Notes: a model not told the origin generated them from the letters alone. Shown: positions 45,181 to 54,618, counted from the first letter of the stretch. The stretch: 64,000 nt of DNA from Berkiella_A sp963976875 (GCA_963976875.1 CAXBML010000002.1:124001-188000), one strand, 5' to 3'. Numbers and translations: made by a program.

Positions 45181-46983
45181 ATGCGCACGGATTATTGTGG
45201 TCATGTGACCTCTCAGTATTTAGATAAGACAGTGACACTTTACGGGTGGGCTCATCGACGCCGCGACCATGGTGGTGTAATTTTTATTGACTTGCGTGAT
45301 AGGGAAGGATTGGTGCAAATTGTAATCCATCCTGACAAAGTTGAAGCATTTGCTAAAGCTGAGACCGTTAGGAATGAATTTGTATTGGAAGTAACGGGGG
45401 TTGTTAAGCCCAGAATAGAGGGCGCTGTGAACCCTGATCTCAAAACGGGCGAGATAGAAGTTTATGTAGATAGTTTGACTATTCTCAATGTCGCTAAAAC
45501 GCCCCCTTTTATGTTAGATGAGCATTATTCTGTGGGCGAGGATATACGGTTAAAATATCGGTATTTAGATTTGAGACGTCCAGAAATGGCGAATAAATTA
45601 AAAATGCGGGCAAAAATCAGCCAGTACTTGCGCAGCTATTTGGATAATGAAGGGTTTCTAGATATTGAAACGCCGTGTCTAACCAAAGCTACGCCAGAGG
45701 GAGCCAGAGATTACCTGGTGCCATCACGCACTCATGCCGGATCATTTTTTGCGCTGCCACAATCCCCGCAGTTATTTAAACAATTACTCATGATGTCGGG
45801 TTTTGATAAATATTATCAAGTGGTGCGTTGTTTTAGAGACGAAGATTTACGGGCTGACAGGCAACCTGAGTTTACGCAACTGGATATTGAGACATCCTTC
45901 ATGGATGAAAATCAAATTATGAGCGTGATGGAAAATATGATTGCCGGCGTCTTTAAAAAAATATTAAACGTCAGCTTGCCGACACCATTTAAGCGTATCC
46001 CCTATGCCGAGGTGATACAGCGTTATGGCTCTGATAAACCCGATTTACGTTTTGGCTTAGAGTTAATCGATATTGCTGATTTGGTGAAAGACTCAGATTT
46101 TAAAGTGTTCAGTCAGCCTGCAAAGGATCCAAAAGGACGTGTTGTCGCGATAAAGCTAGCCGATGGTGCGAAGTTGAGCCGAAAAGATTTAGACGATTAC
46201 GCTAAATTTGTGGGTATCTACGGCGCAAAGGGGCTTGCCTATATTAAAGTAAATGAAGCCGCCAAAGGTAGTGAAGGTTGTCAATCTCCTATTGTGAAGT
46301 TTTTAGGTGATGAGGTCATCAATAATTTATTAAGCCATTTAGATGCGCAAGATGGCGATATGCTGTTCTTTGGCGCGGGTGCCGGTGATATGGTTTCAGA
46401 ATCTATGGGGGCTTTGCGTTGTAAATTAGCAGAAGATCTCAATTTAATTCAATCCGAGTGGGAGCCACTATGGGTTATTGATTTTCCCATGTTTGCTTAT
46501 GACGAAAAAACGAATCGCTATGATGCCTTACACCATCCGTTTACAGCGCCGAACGAAACAACGCTAGATAAAATTAAAGCAGACCCAGCCAATTTATTAT
46601 CGCGAGCTTATGACATGGTGCTGAATGGTTCAGAAATTGGTGGTGGCTCCATTCGTATCAATAATTCACAAGTGCAACAATGTGTTTTTGAATTATTGGG
46701 CATAGGTGCCGAAGAAGCACAAGAAAAATTTGGCTTCCTATTAGAGGCGCTGGAGTATGGTTGTCCACCTCATGGTGGGGTTGCATTTGGTCTGGATAGA
46801 TTAGTTATGTTGATGACAGGCTCATCTTCAATTCGTGACGTTATAGCCTTTCCTAAGACACAGACTGCCAGTTGCATATTAACCAGCGCACCAAGCAAAG
46901 TCGGTGATCCGCAACTGAAAGAACTGGGCATAAAACTACGGACGCTCAAACAAATAGACTCAAGTAAAAGCGAGAGTCAATAG
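45181..46983 (+). CDS. aspS: Aspartyl-tRNA synthetase (bacterial type)
   Basis: AspS charges tRNA-Asp. The 600 residues show an N-terminal OB-fold anticodon domain (LYGWAHRRRDHGGVIFIDLRD), class II motif 2 FRDEDLRADRQPEFTQLD, the bacterial GAD insertion (about 290-425; SDKPDLRFGLEL and FGAGAGDMV) and class II motif 3 GGVAFGLDRLVMLM. Length is standard (E. coli 590). Whether it also charges tRNA-Asn depends on asnS or gatCAB elsewhere. nudB follows after ten bases and yebC-ruvCAB after that, as in Pseudomonas and Legionella. Confidence 0.97.
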   Translation: MRTDYCGHVTSQYLDKTVTLYGWAHRRRDHGGVIFIDLRDREGLVQIVIHPDKVEAFAKAETVRNEFVLEVTGVVKPRIEGAVNPDLKTGEIEVYVDSLTILNVAKTPPFMLDEHYSVGEDIRLKYRYLDLRRPEMANKLKMRAKISQYLRSYLDNEGFLDIETPCLTKATPEGARDYLVPSRTHAGSFFALPQSPQLFKQLLMMSGFDKYYQVVRCFRDEDLRADRQPEFTQLDIETSFMDENQIMSVMENMIAGVFKKILNVSLPTPFKRIPYAEVIQRYGSDKPDLRFGLELIDIADLVKDSDFKVFSQPAKDPKGRVVAIKLADGAKLSRKDLDDYAKFVGIYGAKGLAYIKVNEAAKGSEGCQSPIVKFLGDEVINNLLSHLDAQDGDMLFFGAGAGDMVSESMGALRCKLAEDLNLIQSEWEPLWVIDFPMFAYDEKTNRYDALHHPFTAPNETTLDKIKADPANLLSRAYDMVLNGSEIGGGSIRINNSQVQQCVFELLGIGAEEAQEKFGFLLEALEYGCPPHGGVAFGLDRLVMLMTGSSSIRDVIAFPKTQTASCILTSAPSKVGDPQLKELGIKLRTLKQIDSSKSESQ

Positions 46984-46993
46984 GTTAGAGAGC

Positions 46994-47428
46994 GTGCAAA
47001 AAGTACCGGATTATAAAAATCCAGAGTCCGTTTTGGTGGTAATTGCAACGCAGGCAGAGGAGGTTCTTTGCCTGCTGCGTGCAGATGATCCTAGTTTTTG
47101 GCAATCAGTGACCGGTAGCTTACAGGTTGGGGAGTCTCCACTAGCGGCTGCACAGCGAGAGCTTTTGGAAGAGACGGGACTACAGTTGCATCAAGGAAAG
47201 TTGGTGGACTGTCAGCACAATACAGTATTCGACATTTATCCACAGTTTATTCATCGCTATGCACCCGGTGTGACTCAAAACCTGGAACATACTTTTTGTT
47301 TTTTTGTTCAAAATAAAGTGAAAATAACGCTCAGTAAAGAGCACATAAAATATTCCTGGCTGTCTAAGGCCGAGGCTATTAAAATAATGAAATCTCCGTC
47401 TAACATCCAAGCTTTAAGGGAAATGTAG
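46994..47428 (+). CDS. nudB: Nudix hydrolase, dihydroneopterin triphosphate diphosphatase type
   Basis: NudB removes pyrophosphate from dihydroneopterin triphosphate in folate synthesis. The 144 residues include a complete Nudix box running from GSLQVGE through RELLEETGL (G-x5-E-x7-RE-x2-EE-x-G), and WQSVTGSLQ before it. The start is GTG at 46994, supported by TTAGAGAG upstream. The position next to aspS and yebC is that of nudB in E. coli, which supports the assignment over other Nudix roles. Confidence 0.88.
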   Translation: MQKVPDYKNPESVLVVIATQAEEVLCLLRADDPSFWQSVTGSLQVGESPLAAAQRELLEETGLQLHQGKLVDCQHNTVFDIYPQFIHRYAPGVTQNLEHTFCFFVQNKVKITLSKEHIKYSWLSKAEAIKIMKSPSNIQALREM

Positions 47429-47443
47429 GCGTAACAAATTAGG

Positions 47444-47521
47444 CTGTCATGCCAGCCTAAGCTGGCACTCAGTTCAAAATAAATTTAATGTTCTGGATAC
47501 TCGCCTTCGTGGGCATGACAG
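47444..47521. repeat. Inverted intergenic repeat, family C
   Basis: Outer ends CTGTCATGCC (47444) and GGCATGACAG (ending 47521) are perfect inverted copies; the arms continue imperfectly for about 29 bases and contain small hairpins (CCAGCCTAAGCTGG). It fills most of the 130-base gap between nudB and yebC. Similar TGTCATGCC-type repeats are common in many bacterial genomes; no second copy was seen here. Confidence 0.7.
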
Positions 47522-47558
47522 AACAAAAAGTGATTAAATAAATATTAAGGGGGCGTCC

Positions 47559-48302
47559 ATGGCAGGTCATAGTAAATGGGCTAACATCAAGCATAAGAAA
47601 GGGGCGGTTGACGCCAAACGTGGTAAGTTATTTACTAAGTTAATACGTGAAATTACGATAGCAGCTAAGCTAGGTGGCGGTGATGAAGCTGCTAATCCAC
47701 GTTTAAGAGCCGCTGTCTTAAAAGCACTGAGTAATAATATGACCCGAGATACCATTGGACGTGCGGTTAAACGCGGTGCGGGTGGCTTGGAAGGGGGCGA
47801 TTTAGAGGAAATTCGTTATGAGGGCTATGGTCCAAATGGATTAGCGCTTATCGTCGACTGTTTAACAGACAATAAAAATCGTACCGTTGCAGAAGTGCGA
47901 CATGTTTTTTCAAAAATGGGTGGTAGTTTAGGCACCACGGGTTCAGTGGCGTTTAACTTTGAGCGCTTAGGTCAATTATTTTTTGATAATAGTCATAACG
48001 AAGAGCAACTGATGGAAGCCGCCATTGAAGCTGGCGCGGAAGATGTGTTACCACAAGAAGATGGTAGTTTTGTCGTGAATACCTTGCCGGAAAATTTAGA
48101 ACAGGTTACAGAGGCAATGACAAAAGCAGGCTACCAACCAGCAGATTCTGAAACATCAATGGTACCTGGACAAACGGTCTCTTTAGATTTAGATGCTGCG
48201 CAGAAGTTCATGAAAATGGTGGATATGCTAGAGGACTTAGATGATGTTCAATCAGTTTATTCCAATGCGGATATTCCCGAGGAAATTGGGAAACAACTAT
48301 AA
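47559..48302 (+). CDS. yebC: YebC/PmpR-family translation or transcription factor
   Basis: YebC-family proteins were long described as regulators and have recently been linked to translation of difficult proline stretches. The 247 residues begin with the invariant MAGHSKWANIKHKKG and contain IRYEGYGPNGLALIVDCLTDN and an acidic C terminus (DMLEDLDDVQSVYSN). Length is normal. GGGGGC lies a few bases before the ATG. It precedes ruvC by 34 bases. Confidence 0.96.
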   Translation: MAGHSKWANIKHKKGAVDAKRGKLFTKLIREITIAAKLGGGDEAANPRLRAAVLKALSNNMTRDTIGRAVKRGAGGLEGGDLEEIRYEGYGPNGLALIVDCLTDNKNRTVAEVRHVFSKMGGSLGTTGSVAFNFERLGQLFFDNSHNEEQLMEAAIEAGAEDVLPQEDGSFVVNTLPENLEQVTEAMTKAGYQPADSETSMVPGQTVSLDLDAAQKFMKMVDMLEDLDDVQSVYSNADIPEEIGKQL

Positions 48303-48336
48303 CGTTGTGGCAAAAAACAATTCATAGGGAGCAGTT

Positions 48337-48849
48337 TTGCTAACAAGACGGATTTTAGGCATTGACCCAGGCTCTCGAATCACAGGATTTGGCTTGATTC
48401 AATCTAGCTCGCCGCAAAAAGCGCCAACTTGTATCATGAGTGGCTGTTGGCGTTTAAAGCAAGAAGAAATGAGCGCACGCTTAAGTGAATTATACTTCTG
48501 TGTCAGAGATTTTATTGATGAATATCAGCCCACTGAAGTGGCAATAGAGCGTGTCTTTGTTAGCAAGAATGCCTTGAGCGCCTTAAAATTAGGTCAAGCG
48601 CGCGGTGTCGCAATTGCCGCCGCTGTCTCTGACCACTTGCCGTTGTATGAGTATGCTGCCACGCAAATCAAAAAAGCGGTCGTTGGCACTGGGCGAGGTG
48701 ACAAAGAACAAGTCCAACATATGGTAAGATTTTTACTTCGTTTGCCTTCTGCGCCGCAAGCGGATGAAGCCGATGCATTGGGGGTGGCGATTTGCCATTT
48801 GCATAGCCATAATCCCAGCCTAATAATTAAGGAGCAAGGTATAAAATGA
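48337..48849 (+). CDS. ruvC: Holliday junction endonuclease RuvC (TTG start)
   Basis: RuvC cuts Holliday junctions at the end of recombination, acting with RuvAB. The 170 residues carry the catalytic acids Asp10 (LGIDPGSR), Glu in AIERVF, and two Asp in QADEADALGVAICH. The start is TTG at 48337 with AGGGAG upstream; no ATG is available before the conserved LGIDPG, so the weak start is well supported. It overlaps ruvA by four bases (ATGA). Confidence 0.96.
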   Translation: MLTRRILGIDPGSRITGFGLIQSSSPQKAPTCIMSGCWRLKQEEMSARLSELYFCVRDFIDEYQPTEVAIERVFVSKNALSALKLGQARGVAIAAAVSDHLPLYEYAATQIKKAVVGTGRGDKEQVQHMVRFLLRLPSAPQADEADALGVAICHLHSHNPSLIIKEQGIK

Positions 48850-49448
48850 TAGGAAGAATTCGGGGTATTTTGCTGGAAAAGGCACCACCATGGATTTTAG
48901 TGGATGTCATGGGTGTGGGATATGAGTTACAAGCACCTATGAATACATTTTATCATTGCGGGGCGGTAGGAGAAGAAATTAGCTTATGCACCCACATGAT
49001 TGTCAGAGAAGATGCGCAGTTACTCTATGGTTTTAGTGCCAAGCAAGAATGTGAATTATTCAAAGAGGTCATTAAAGTCAGTGGTATTGGGGCAAAGGCC
49101 GCTTTAGCATTATTGTCGGGTCTATCAGTGGATGAATTAAAACGCGCAATTACCATGGAAGAAGTGGGGTTATTGAAAAAAATTCCAGGTATTGGCCCTA
49201 AAACAGCGCAGCGTATTATTGTGGAATTGCAAGACAAAGCAAAAAAATGGGGCGGTAATACACCATTGCTTAATACAAACTCTATGGCACAAGCTGATAG
49301 CCAGCCTATGCACCAAGCCATACAGGCATTGGTTGCTTTAGGCTATAAGAATAAAGAGGCAGAAAAAGCCATCGATAAAATTGAAGATAAATCTTTACCT
49401 TGTGAAGATCTCATTAAACATGCCTTACAAGGATTAGCCAGAGCATGA
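48846..49448 (+). CDS. ruvA: Holliday junction DNA helicase subunit RuvA
   Basis: RuvA binds the four-way junction and loads RuvB. The 200 residues have an N-terminal OB domain (MIGRIRGILLEK), two helix-hairpin-helix motifs in IKVSGIGAKAALALLSGL and LKKIPGIGPKTAQRI, and the flexible C-terminal domain III (about 150-200) that contacts RuvB. Length is as in E. coli (203). Four-base overlaps on both sides link it to ruvC and ruvB. Confidence 0.97.
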   Translation: MIGRIRGILLEKAPPWILVDVMGVGYELQAPMNTFYHCGAVGEEISLCTHMIVREDAQLLYGFSAKQECELFKEVIKVSGIGAKAALALLSGLSVDELKRAITMEEVGLLKKIPGIGPKTAQRIIVELQDKAKKWGGNTPLLNTNSMAQADSQPMHQAIQALVALGYKNKEAEKAIDKIEDKSLPCEDLIKHALQGLARA

Positions 49449-50482
49449 ATTCAGATTTTTTATTAGACGACGAGTTAGACGATGATCGCATGATGACGGC
49501 TAGTGCGACTGAGGCAGAGCAATCTGCCGAGGCGCAATTGCGCCCCAAAAGGCTAGAAGAATATATTGGCCAAGAGAAAGTTTGTGACCAACTAAAAATA
49601 TTTATTGAAGCGACACAAATGAGACAAGACGCTTTAGATCATGTTTTGGTTTTTGGACCGCCTGGGTTAGGTAAGACGACATTGGCAACGGTGATTGCGA
49701 ATGAATTAGGCGTACAAATAAAACATACTTCAGGGCCTGTTATCGATAAAGCTGGGGATTTGGCTGCTTTGTTAACGAACTTGCAACCAAATGATGTTTT
49801 ATTTATCGACGAAATTCATCGACTGAGTCCAAATGTGGAAGAAATTTTATACCCCGCAATGGAAGACAGACAAATTGACATCATGATTGGGGAAGGGCCT
49901 GCAGCGCGTTCTATCAAATTAGATTTGCCGCCTTTTACCTTAATCGGGGCAACAACACGGGCAGGTATGTTAACGTCTCCTTTGCGTGATCGTTTCGGGA
50001 TTGTTCAGCGCTTAGAATTTTATGAAAACCAAGACTTAACCACCATTGTATTGCGCAGTGCCAATTTGCTTAAAACGCCTATCGAGCCTAAAGGTGCTCA
50101 AGAAATTGCAAAACGATCCAGAGGCACGCCTCGTATTGCCAATAGATTGTTACGTCGTGTGCGCGACTATGCCCAAGTCAAAGCGCAAGGAGAGATTACC
50201 GAGTCTGTTGCGAAGGAAGCATTGGATTTATTAGAAGTGGATAGTCAAGGCTTTGATATCTTAGATAGAAAACTATTACGTTGTGCCATTGATTTATTTG
50301 AGGGCGGCCCAGTTGGCCTAGATAGCTTAGCCGCAGCAATTGGTGAAGCCAAAGATACTATCGAAGATGTGATTGAGCCGTATTTAATTCAAAAGGGTTA
50401 TTTGATTAGAACGCCTAGAGGACGAAAAGTCACAGATCAAACCTATAAACATTTTGGTTTGGATTCTGCAAAACAAGCATAA
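49445..50482 (+). CDS. ruvB: Holliday junction branch-migration ATPase RuvB
   Basis: RuvB is the hexameric motor of branch migration. The 345 residues include LRPKRLEEYIGQ, Walker A GPPGLGKTT, Walker B LFIDEIHRL, sensor 1 GATTRAG, the arginine-finger region LRDRFG, and the winged-helix C terminus ending QKGYLIRTPRGRKVT. The start overlaps ruvA by four bases. A partial family B repeat and the ybgC-tol operon follow. Confidence 0.98.
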   Translation: MNSDFLLDDELDDDRMMTASATEAEQSAEAQLRPKRLEEYIGQEKVCDQLKIFIEATQMRQDALDHVLVFGPPGLGKTTLATVIANELGVQIKHTSGPVIDKAGDLAALLTNLQPNDVLFIDEIHRLSPNVEEILYPAMEDRQIDIMIGEGPAARSIKLDLPPFTLIGATTRAGMLTSPLRDRFGIVQRLEFYENQDLTTIVLRSANLLKTPIEPKGAQEIAKRSRGTPRIANRLLRRVRDYAQVKAQGEITESVAKEALDLLEVDSQGFDILDRKLLRCAIDLFEGGPVGLDSLAAAIGEAKDTIEDVIEPYLIQKGYLIRTPRGRKVTDQTYKHFGLDSAKQA

Positions 50483-50505
50483 GATATAAACGAAAATATA
50501 GTACA

Positions 50506-50561
50506 GAAGACCTGGTGAGGGTTAATAGACTGGCTTAAAAAACTGGCTTAAAAAAAACTCT
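50506..50561. repeat. Partial family B repeat and short tandem duplication
   Basis: AGACCTGGTGAGGGTTAATAG matches the right end of the family B repeats at 56550 and 61831, but the central palindrome is missing. ACTGGCTTAAAAA follows twice in tandem (from 50529 and 50541). It fills the 83-base gap between ruvB and ybgC. Confidence 0.65.
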
Positions 50562-50565
50562 CACG

Positions 50566-51036
50566 ATGAGAACAAAAAATTTAAAACTAATTAATTTGAG
50601 AATAGTGAAAGCAGTGAAAAATCAAAAACCCCACTTATATAATATGATGATATTTTATGAGGATACGGATGCCGCAGGAATAGTCTATCATGCTAACTAT
50701 ATAAAGTACCTAGAACGAGCCCGTACTATGTTTATGAACGAGCTGGGTTTCCCATTATCTAAAGTGGTAGAGCTGTATAAAGTTCAATTTTTAGTTTGTA
50801 ATATTAATATTTCATTTGAAAAGCCGGCTAAATTAGAACAAACCTTGACGATTGCCTCGAAAATTAATAACTTGGGTAGAGCAAGTGTGACATTTGAGCA
50901 AAATGTATACTTAGATGGGGAGAGCTTAGAACAAAGAGCTTGCCAGGCTGAGGTAGCACTTGTGTGTACGAATTTGAATTATAAACCCGTAGCGATCCCC
51001 GAAGCGATCTTACAGGAGCTAAAGCGTGAAAGCTGA
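50566..51036 (+). CDS. ybgC: Acyl-CoA thioesterase YbgC (Tol-Pal system)
   Basis: YbgC is a cytoplasmic hot-dog-fold thioesterase encoded at the head of tol-pal operons. The 156 residues contain the active-site segment YEDTDAAGIVYHANYIKYLERAR with the catalytic Asp, and the hot-dog strands that follow. The conserved domain begins about 30 residues in, so the true start may lie after the ATG at 50566, for example near the tandem ATG codons at 50644. The stop lies 11 bases inside tolQ. Confidence 0.92.
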   Translation: MRTKNLKLINLRIVKAVKNQKPHLYNMMIFYEDTDAAGIVYHANYIKYLERARTMFMNELGFPLSKVVELYKVQFLVCNINISFEKPAKLEQTLTIASKINNLGRASVTFEQNVYLDGESLEQRACQAEVALVCTNLNYKPVAIPEAILQELKRES

Positions 51037-51745
51037 CTTATCATTACTCACATTAATATCTGACGCCAGTGTGTTAGTTCAGGCGGTTATGATAGTTTTA
51101 CTACTATTTTCTATATTATCCTGGAGCATTATTATTCGAAGGGGGATAGCTTTATTTAGAGCTAGAAAATGGCTAAACGATTTTGAGACGAGATTTCATC
51201 GTGGTTATGATCTTAACCAGTTATACGATTACTTAAGTTCAAAACGTCATTTGCTCTCGGGCATCGAAACTATCTTTAAGTCTGGCTTAAGAGAGTTTTT
51301 GAAATTATACAATCAAGATGTGGCGCCTCCGGCCGTGATGGAAGGCACAGAGAAAGTGATGCGCGTGGCGATGTCTAGGGAAGAGCAGAAGCTAGAATCC
51401 AATTTATCTTTTTTATCTATAGTCGGTTCTATTAGTGTGTATATTGGGTTGTTTGGTACGGTTTGGGGCATTATGACTGCTTTTAGAGCATTAGGCCAAG
51501 TTCAACAAGCCACATTAGCCATGGTCGCACCTGGTATTTCAGAGGCATTGGTTGCGACTGCGTTAGGATTGTTTGCTGCTATACCGGCTGTGTACGCTTA
51601 CAATCGATATACCTTTCATGTGGAAGGTTTAATGCGCCGTTACGATGATTTAGCAGAAGAGTTTACGGGTATTTTGCATCGTCGTTTACATACAGATAGT
51701 GCGGCACAAGAGCCTAAAGCATCTGAACATAGCCCACTTGGCTAG
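51026..51745 (+). CDS. tolQ: Tol-Pal system proton-channel protein TolQ
   Basis: TolQ forms with TolR the inner-membrane proton channel that energises TolA during division and outer-membrane constriction. The 239 residues have three membrane helices (about 17-38, 133-155, 168-192) and the conserved SIVGSISVYIGLFGTVWGIM and ATALGLFAAIPAVYAYN stretches. The GTG start at 51026 has AGGAG eight bases upstream and lies inside the end of ybgC. tolR follows after eight bases. Confidence 0.96.
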   Translation: MKADLSLLTLISDASVLVQAVMIVLLLFSILSWSIIIRRGIALFRARKWLNDFETRFHRGYDLNQLYDYLSSKRHLLSGIETIFKSGLREFLKLYNQDVAPPAVMEGTEKVMRVAMSREEQKLESNLSFLSIVGSISVYIGLFGTVWGIMTAFRALGQVQQATLAMVAPGISEALVATALGLFAAIPAVYAYNRYTFHVEGLMRRYDDLAEEFTGILHRRLHTDSAAQEPKASEHSPLG

Positions 51746-51753
51746 GAGCAAAT

Positions 51754-52212
51754 ATGCGCAAAAAACGCTTCAATCGTAAAGTGTCTGCTGAAATTAATAT
51801 CGTCCCCTATATTGACGTTATGTTGGTATTGCTGGTTATTTTTATGGTAACAGCACCCTTATTACAGCAAGGGGTATCAGTTGATTTGCCTGAGGCTTCG
51901 GCAGAGGCTTTACCCAGCAATGAAAAAGAACCTATTGTTGTCAGCGTGGATAAAAATGGCGTCTATTTTCTAAATATTGCTGATAGTCCATCTTTACCTA
52001 TAGAGTCTCAGGCCATGGTATTGCGTATTGCGGCCGATCTGAAAAGAAACCCACAGCGCAAAGTCTTAGTAAAGGGCGATCAAGGTGTTCAATATGGTAA
52101 AGTGATTGGCGCCATGGTTCTTGTGCAAAAAGCGGGTGTAAAAGGCGTGGGACTTATCACGCGGGATGAGCCTTCTGTTGCAACGCAGTCGGATAATTAT
52201 CATCAAGGGTAA
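51754..52212 (+). CDS. tolR: Tol-Pal system protein TolR
   Basis: TolR is the second channel component, an ExbD-like protein anchored by one helix. The 152 residues have SAEINIVPYIDVMLVLLVIFMVTAP (about 11-35), whose Asp in the helix is the proton-carrying residue, followed by a periplasmic domain ending in AGVKGVGLIT. TAGGAG precedes the ATG. It is in the tolQRAB-pal operon. Confidence 0.96.
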   Translation: MRKKRFNRKVSAEINIVPYIDVMLVLLVIFMVTAPLLQQGVSVDLPEASAEALPSNEKEPIVVSVDKNGVYFLNIADSPSLPIESQAMVLRIAADLKRNPQRKVLVKGDQGVQYGKVIGAMVLVQKAGVKGVGLITRDEPSVATQSDNYHQG

Positions 52213-52254
52213 CTTGGAAACTAGGTCAAAACAAAGTGGAAACTAAGGACAGCC

Positions 52255-53208
52255 GTGATTAACAAATCCCAAACACTTTCAATTGTCGTATCTGGAGTTC
52301 TTCACATTGCGCTGGGTGTTTTGTTGTTCGCTAACTTTGATACAACAATAAAAGTACAGCCCTTGGCCGCGCTTGAGCCTAAAGCACCTATCATTGATGC
52401 CGTTGCCATTACCGAAAACGATTTAGAAAAGGAAGTGGCTCGCTTAGATGCGATAGATGAGCAGAAAAAAGCAAAAGAAAAAGCCCAACAACAAGCATTG
52501 CTGAAAAAGCAAAGGGCAATGGAGCGCAAGCGTCAGCAAGAACAAGCCCGCTTGGCCAAGCTAAAACAAGAAAGAGCACAACTGAAAAAAGAAGAGCAAG
52601 CACGAGAAAGAGCCCACAAAGAAAAAATAGAGAATGAAAAAGCGGCGTTAGCTAAAATTCAAAAAGAAAAAGAAAATTTGTTACAAGAGAAAACCAGAAT
52701 AGAGAAAGAAAGAAAGCAAGCGGAGTTGGCAGAGCAGAAGAGACAGGCAGATGAGAAAGCTCGCTTGGCAAAAATAAAAGCGGAAAAAGAAAAGGCATTA
52801 GCCGCCAAAAAGCAACGCGAAGCAGAAGAAAAAGCCTTGGCGGCTAAGAAACAACGCGAAGCAGAAGAAAAAGAAAGACAGCGGCTACAAGCTATTGAGA
52901 CACAACGTATTATTACCCAGCAAGTTCAGCAATTTGCCTCTATTATTAAACATAAAATAACCCAAAACTGGCGTAAGCCGTTAGGCTTAGAATCACGAGA
53001 TATCAAGTGTGCGTTATCAGTGCGATTATCTAAAAATGGCGATGTGTTAGATGTTAGAGTGAGCAAATCTAGTGGTAATGTAGAATTTGATCGATCTTCA
53101 GAAGTTGCTGTGAAAAAAGCATCGCCTTTACCTTTGCCAGAACAAGCAGAGGCAAGAGAAAAATTTATGGAATTTACCTTTACATTCACTCCAGGGGAAA
53201 TAGTATGA
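52255..53208 (+). CDS. tolA: Tol-Pal system protein TolA
   Basis: TolA spans the periplasm and transmits TolQR energy to Pal and TolB. The 317 residues have an N-terminal membrane anchor (about 8-26; SIVVSGVLHIALGVLLFAN), a long Lys/Glu/Ala-rich helical rod (about 60-220) and a C-terminal TonB-like domain (about 222-317). The rod contains two consecutive near-identical 13-residue units, ALAAKKQREAEEK. The GTG start has AAGGA upstream. It overlaps tolB by four bases. Confidence 0.94.
   Translation: MINKSQTLSIVVSGVLHIALGVLLFANFDTTIKVQPLAALEPKAPIIDAVAITENDLEKEVARLDAIDEQKKAKEKAQQQALLKKQRAMERKRQQEQARLAKLKQERAQLKKEEQARERAHKEKIENEKAALAKIQKEKENLLQEKTRIEKERKQAELAEQKRQADEKARLAKIKAEKEKALAAKKQREAEEKALAAKKQREAEEKERQRLQAIETQRIITQQVQQFASIIKHKITQNWRKPLGLESRDIKCALSVRLSKNGDVLDVRVSKSSGNVEFDRSSEVAVKKASPLPLPEQAEAREKFMEFTFTFTPGEIV
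52795..52872 (+). repeat. Tandem 39-base duplication within tolA
   Basis: Units 52795-52833 and 52834-52872 encode the same 13 residues with several synonymous differences in the first half and an identical second half. The pattern suggests an older in-frame duplication of the coiled-coil rod. Confidence 0.85.
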
Positions 53209-54593
53209 ACATTAGGCAAACTATAGGTGTTTTTTTAGTCGCCTTATTGGGTATGTCCTCATCATTACAAGCTGAGCTGAATATTGAAATCACTCAAGGT
53301 ATGGCAGGCGCCGTACCCATAGCGGTGGTTTCTGAGACGAGTGAAGCTTCTAGCACCACAGATATTTCTTTTGAGCAGATTGCAAACATTGTTCGTAATG
53401 ATTTACGTGCCAGTGGGCGCTTTCAGCCGTTAAGACGTAATCAAAGGCCGAAAAATATTACTTCAGCAGAAATTGATCGTTTGGCTTGGCAAGATATGGG
53501 CGTGGAGAATTTAATTGTAGGTGACATTGAAGCGAGAGGGCCTGGGCGTTATACCGTTAGCTTTAAATTATTTGATATTTTTAATGCTCGTGTTCAAGCG
53601 CAACCTAAAGTCAATGATCAGCTTCAACAAGGTGAGGTTGTATTGCAACAAGCCGGTGATAATTCAGATGTATTAGCATCAAAAACATATAATGGTATTA
53701 CTCCTGATCGCTTTAGGGCGTTGGGTCATCATATTAGTGATGTTATTTATGAGCGTTTAACCGGCGTTCGAGGTGCTTTTTCAACTCAAATTGCATACGT
53801 GGTTGTCACTGAAGTGCGTGGTCGCCCGCATTATCGTTTAGAAGTAGCCGATATGGATGGTTATAATCCTAAGACTTTAGTGGAATCCAAAGAGCCTATA
53901 ATGTCGCCTAGTTGGTCGCCTGATGGTAAAAATTTAGCCTTTGTGTCTTTTGAACGTAATCGAGCAGAAATTTTCAGCATGGATGTTAGTACGGGGCAAC
54001 GTAAGCGGCTAACGCATTTTCCAGGCATTAACGGTGCACCAGCTTGGTCACCTGATGGTCGCAAAATGGCGGTTGTTTTATCTAAAGATGGCAGCCCTAA
54101 GGTCTATGTTTTAGATTTGGCTTCTAATAGATTAGAACAAATGACACATGGATATTCTATTGATACAGAGCCCACTTGGACAAAAGATGGGCGTAATATT
54201 TACTTTACTTCCAATCGAGGTGGTAAGCCACAGATCTATAAAGTTAGTGTGAAAAATAAGCGAGTCTCTAGAGTCACTTATAATGGTGAATATAATGCCC
54301 GGCCTAAACTGACGGCTGATGGTAAATATTTAGTCATGATTCATCGCTCTAAGCCAGGTGTTTTTCATATTGCATCGCAAAATTTAATGAATGGCGAGGT
54401 TAAGATATTAACCGATGCAAAACTAGACGAGTCACCTAGTTTGTCCCCTAACGGAGCTATGGTACTGTATGGTACAAAGCAGAGCCAGCGAAGAGTATTG
54501 GGTTTGGTCACAATAGATGGTAGAGGGCACTTGCGTCTTCCTGCCCGGGAGGGTAGTGTTCAGGAACCAGCGTGGTCGCCATTTTTATCTTAA
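53205..54593 (+). CDS. tolB: Tol-Pal system beta-propeller protein TolB
   Basis: TolB is a periplasmic protein that binds Pal and is displaced by TolA. The 462 residues have a signal peptide (cleavage near LQA, residue 23), an N-terminal alpha/beta domain to about 190, and a six-bladed propeller with repeated PSWSPDGKNLAF, PAWSPDGRKMAV and PTWTKDGRNIYF motifs. The precursor is somewhat longer than E. coli TolB (430). The start overlaps tolA by four bases. Confidence 0.96.
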   Translation: MNIRQTIGVFLVALLGMSSSLQAELNIEITQGMAGAVPIAVVSETSEASSTTDISFEQIANIVRNDLRASGRFQPLRRNQRPKNITSAEIDRLAWQDMGVENLIVGDIEARGPGRYTVSFKLFDIFNARVQAQPKVNDQLQQGEVVLQQAGDNSDVLASKTYNGITPDRFRALGHHISDVIYERLTGVRGAFSTQIAYVVVTEVRGRPHYRLEVADMDGYNPKTLVESKEPIMSPSWSPDGKNLAFVSFERNRAEIFSMDVSTGQRKRLTHFPGINGAPAWSPDGRKMAVVLSKDGSPKVYVLDLASNRLEQMTHGYSIDTEPTWTKDGRNIYFTSNRGGKPQIYKVSVKNKRVSRVTYNGEYNARPKLTADGKYLVMIHRSKPGVFHIASQNLMNGEVKILTDAKLDESPSLSPNGAMVLYGTKQSQRRVLGLVTIDGRGHLRLPAREGSVQEPAWSPFLS

Positions 54594-54618
54594 TTAATGA
54601 GTTAGCAAGGAGTCAAAG

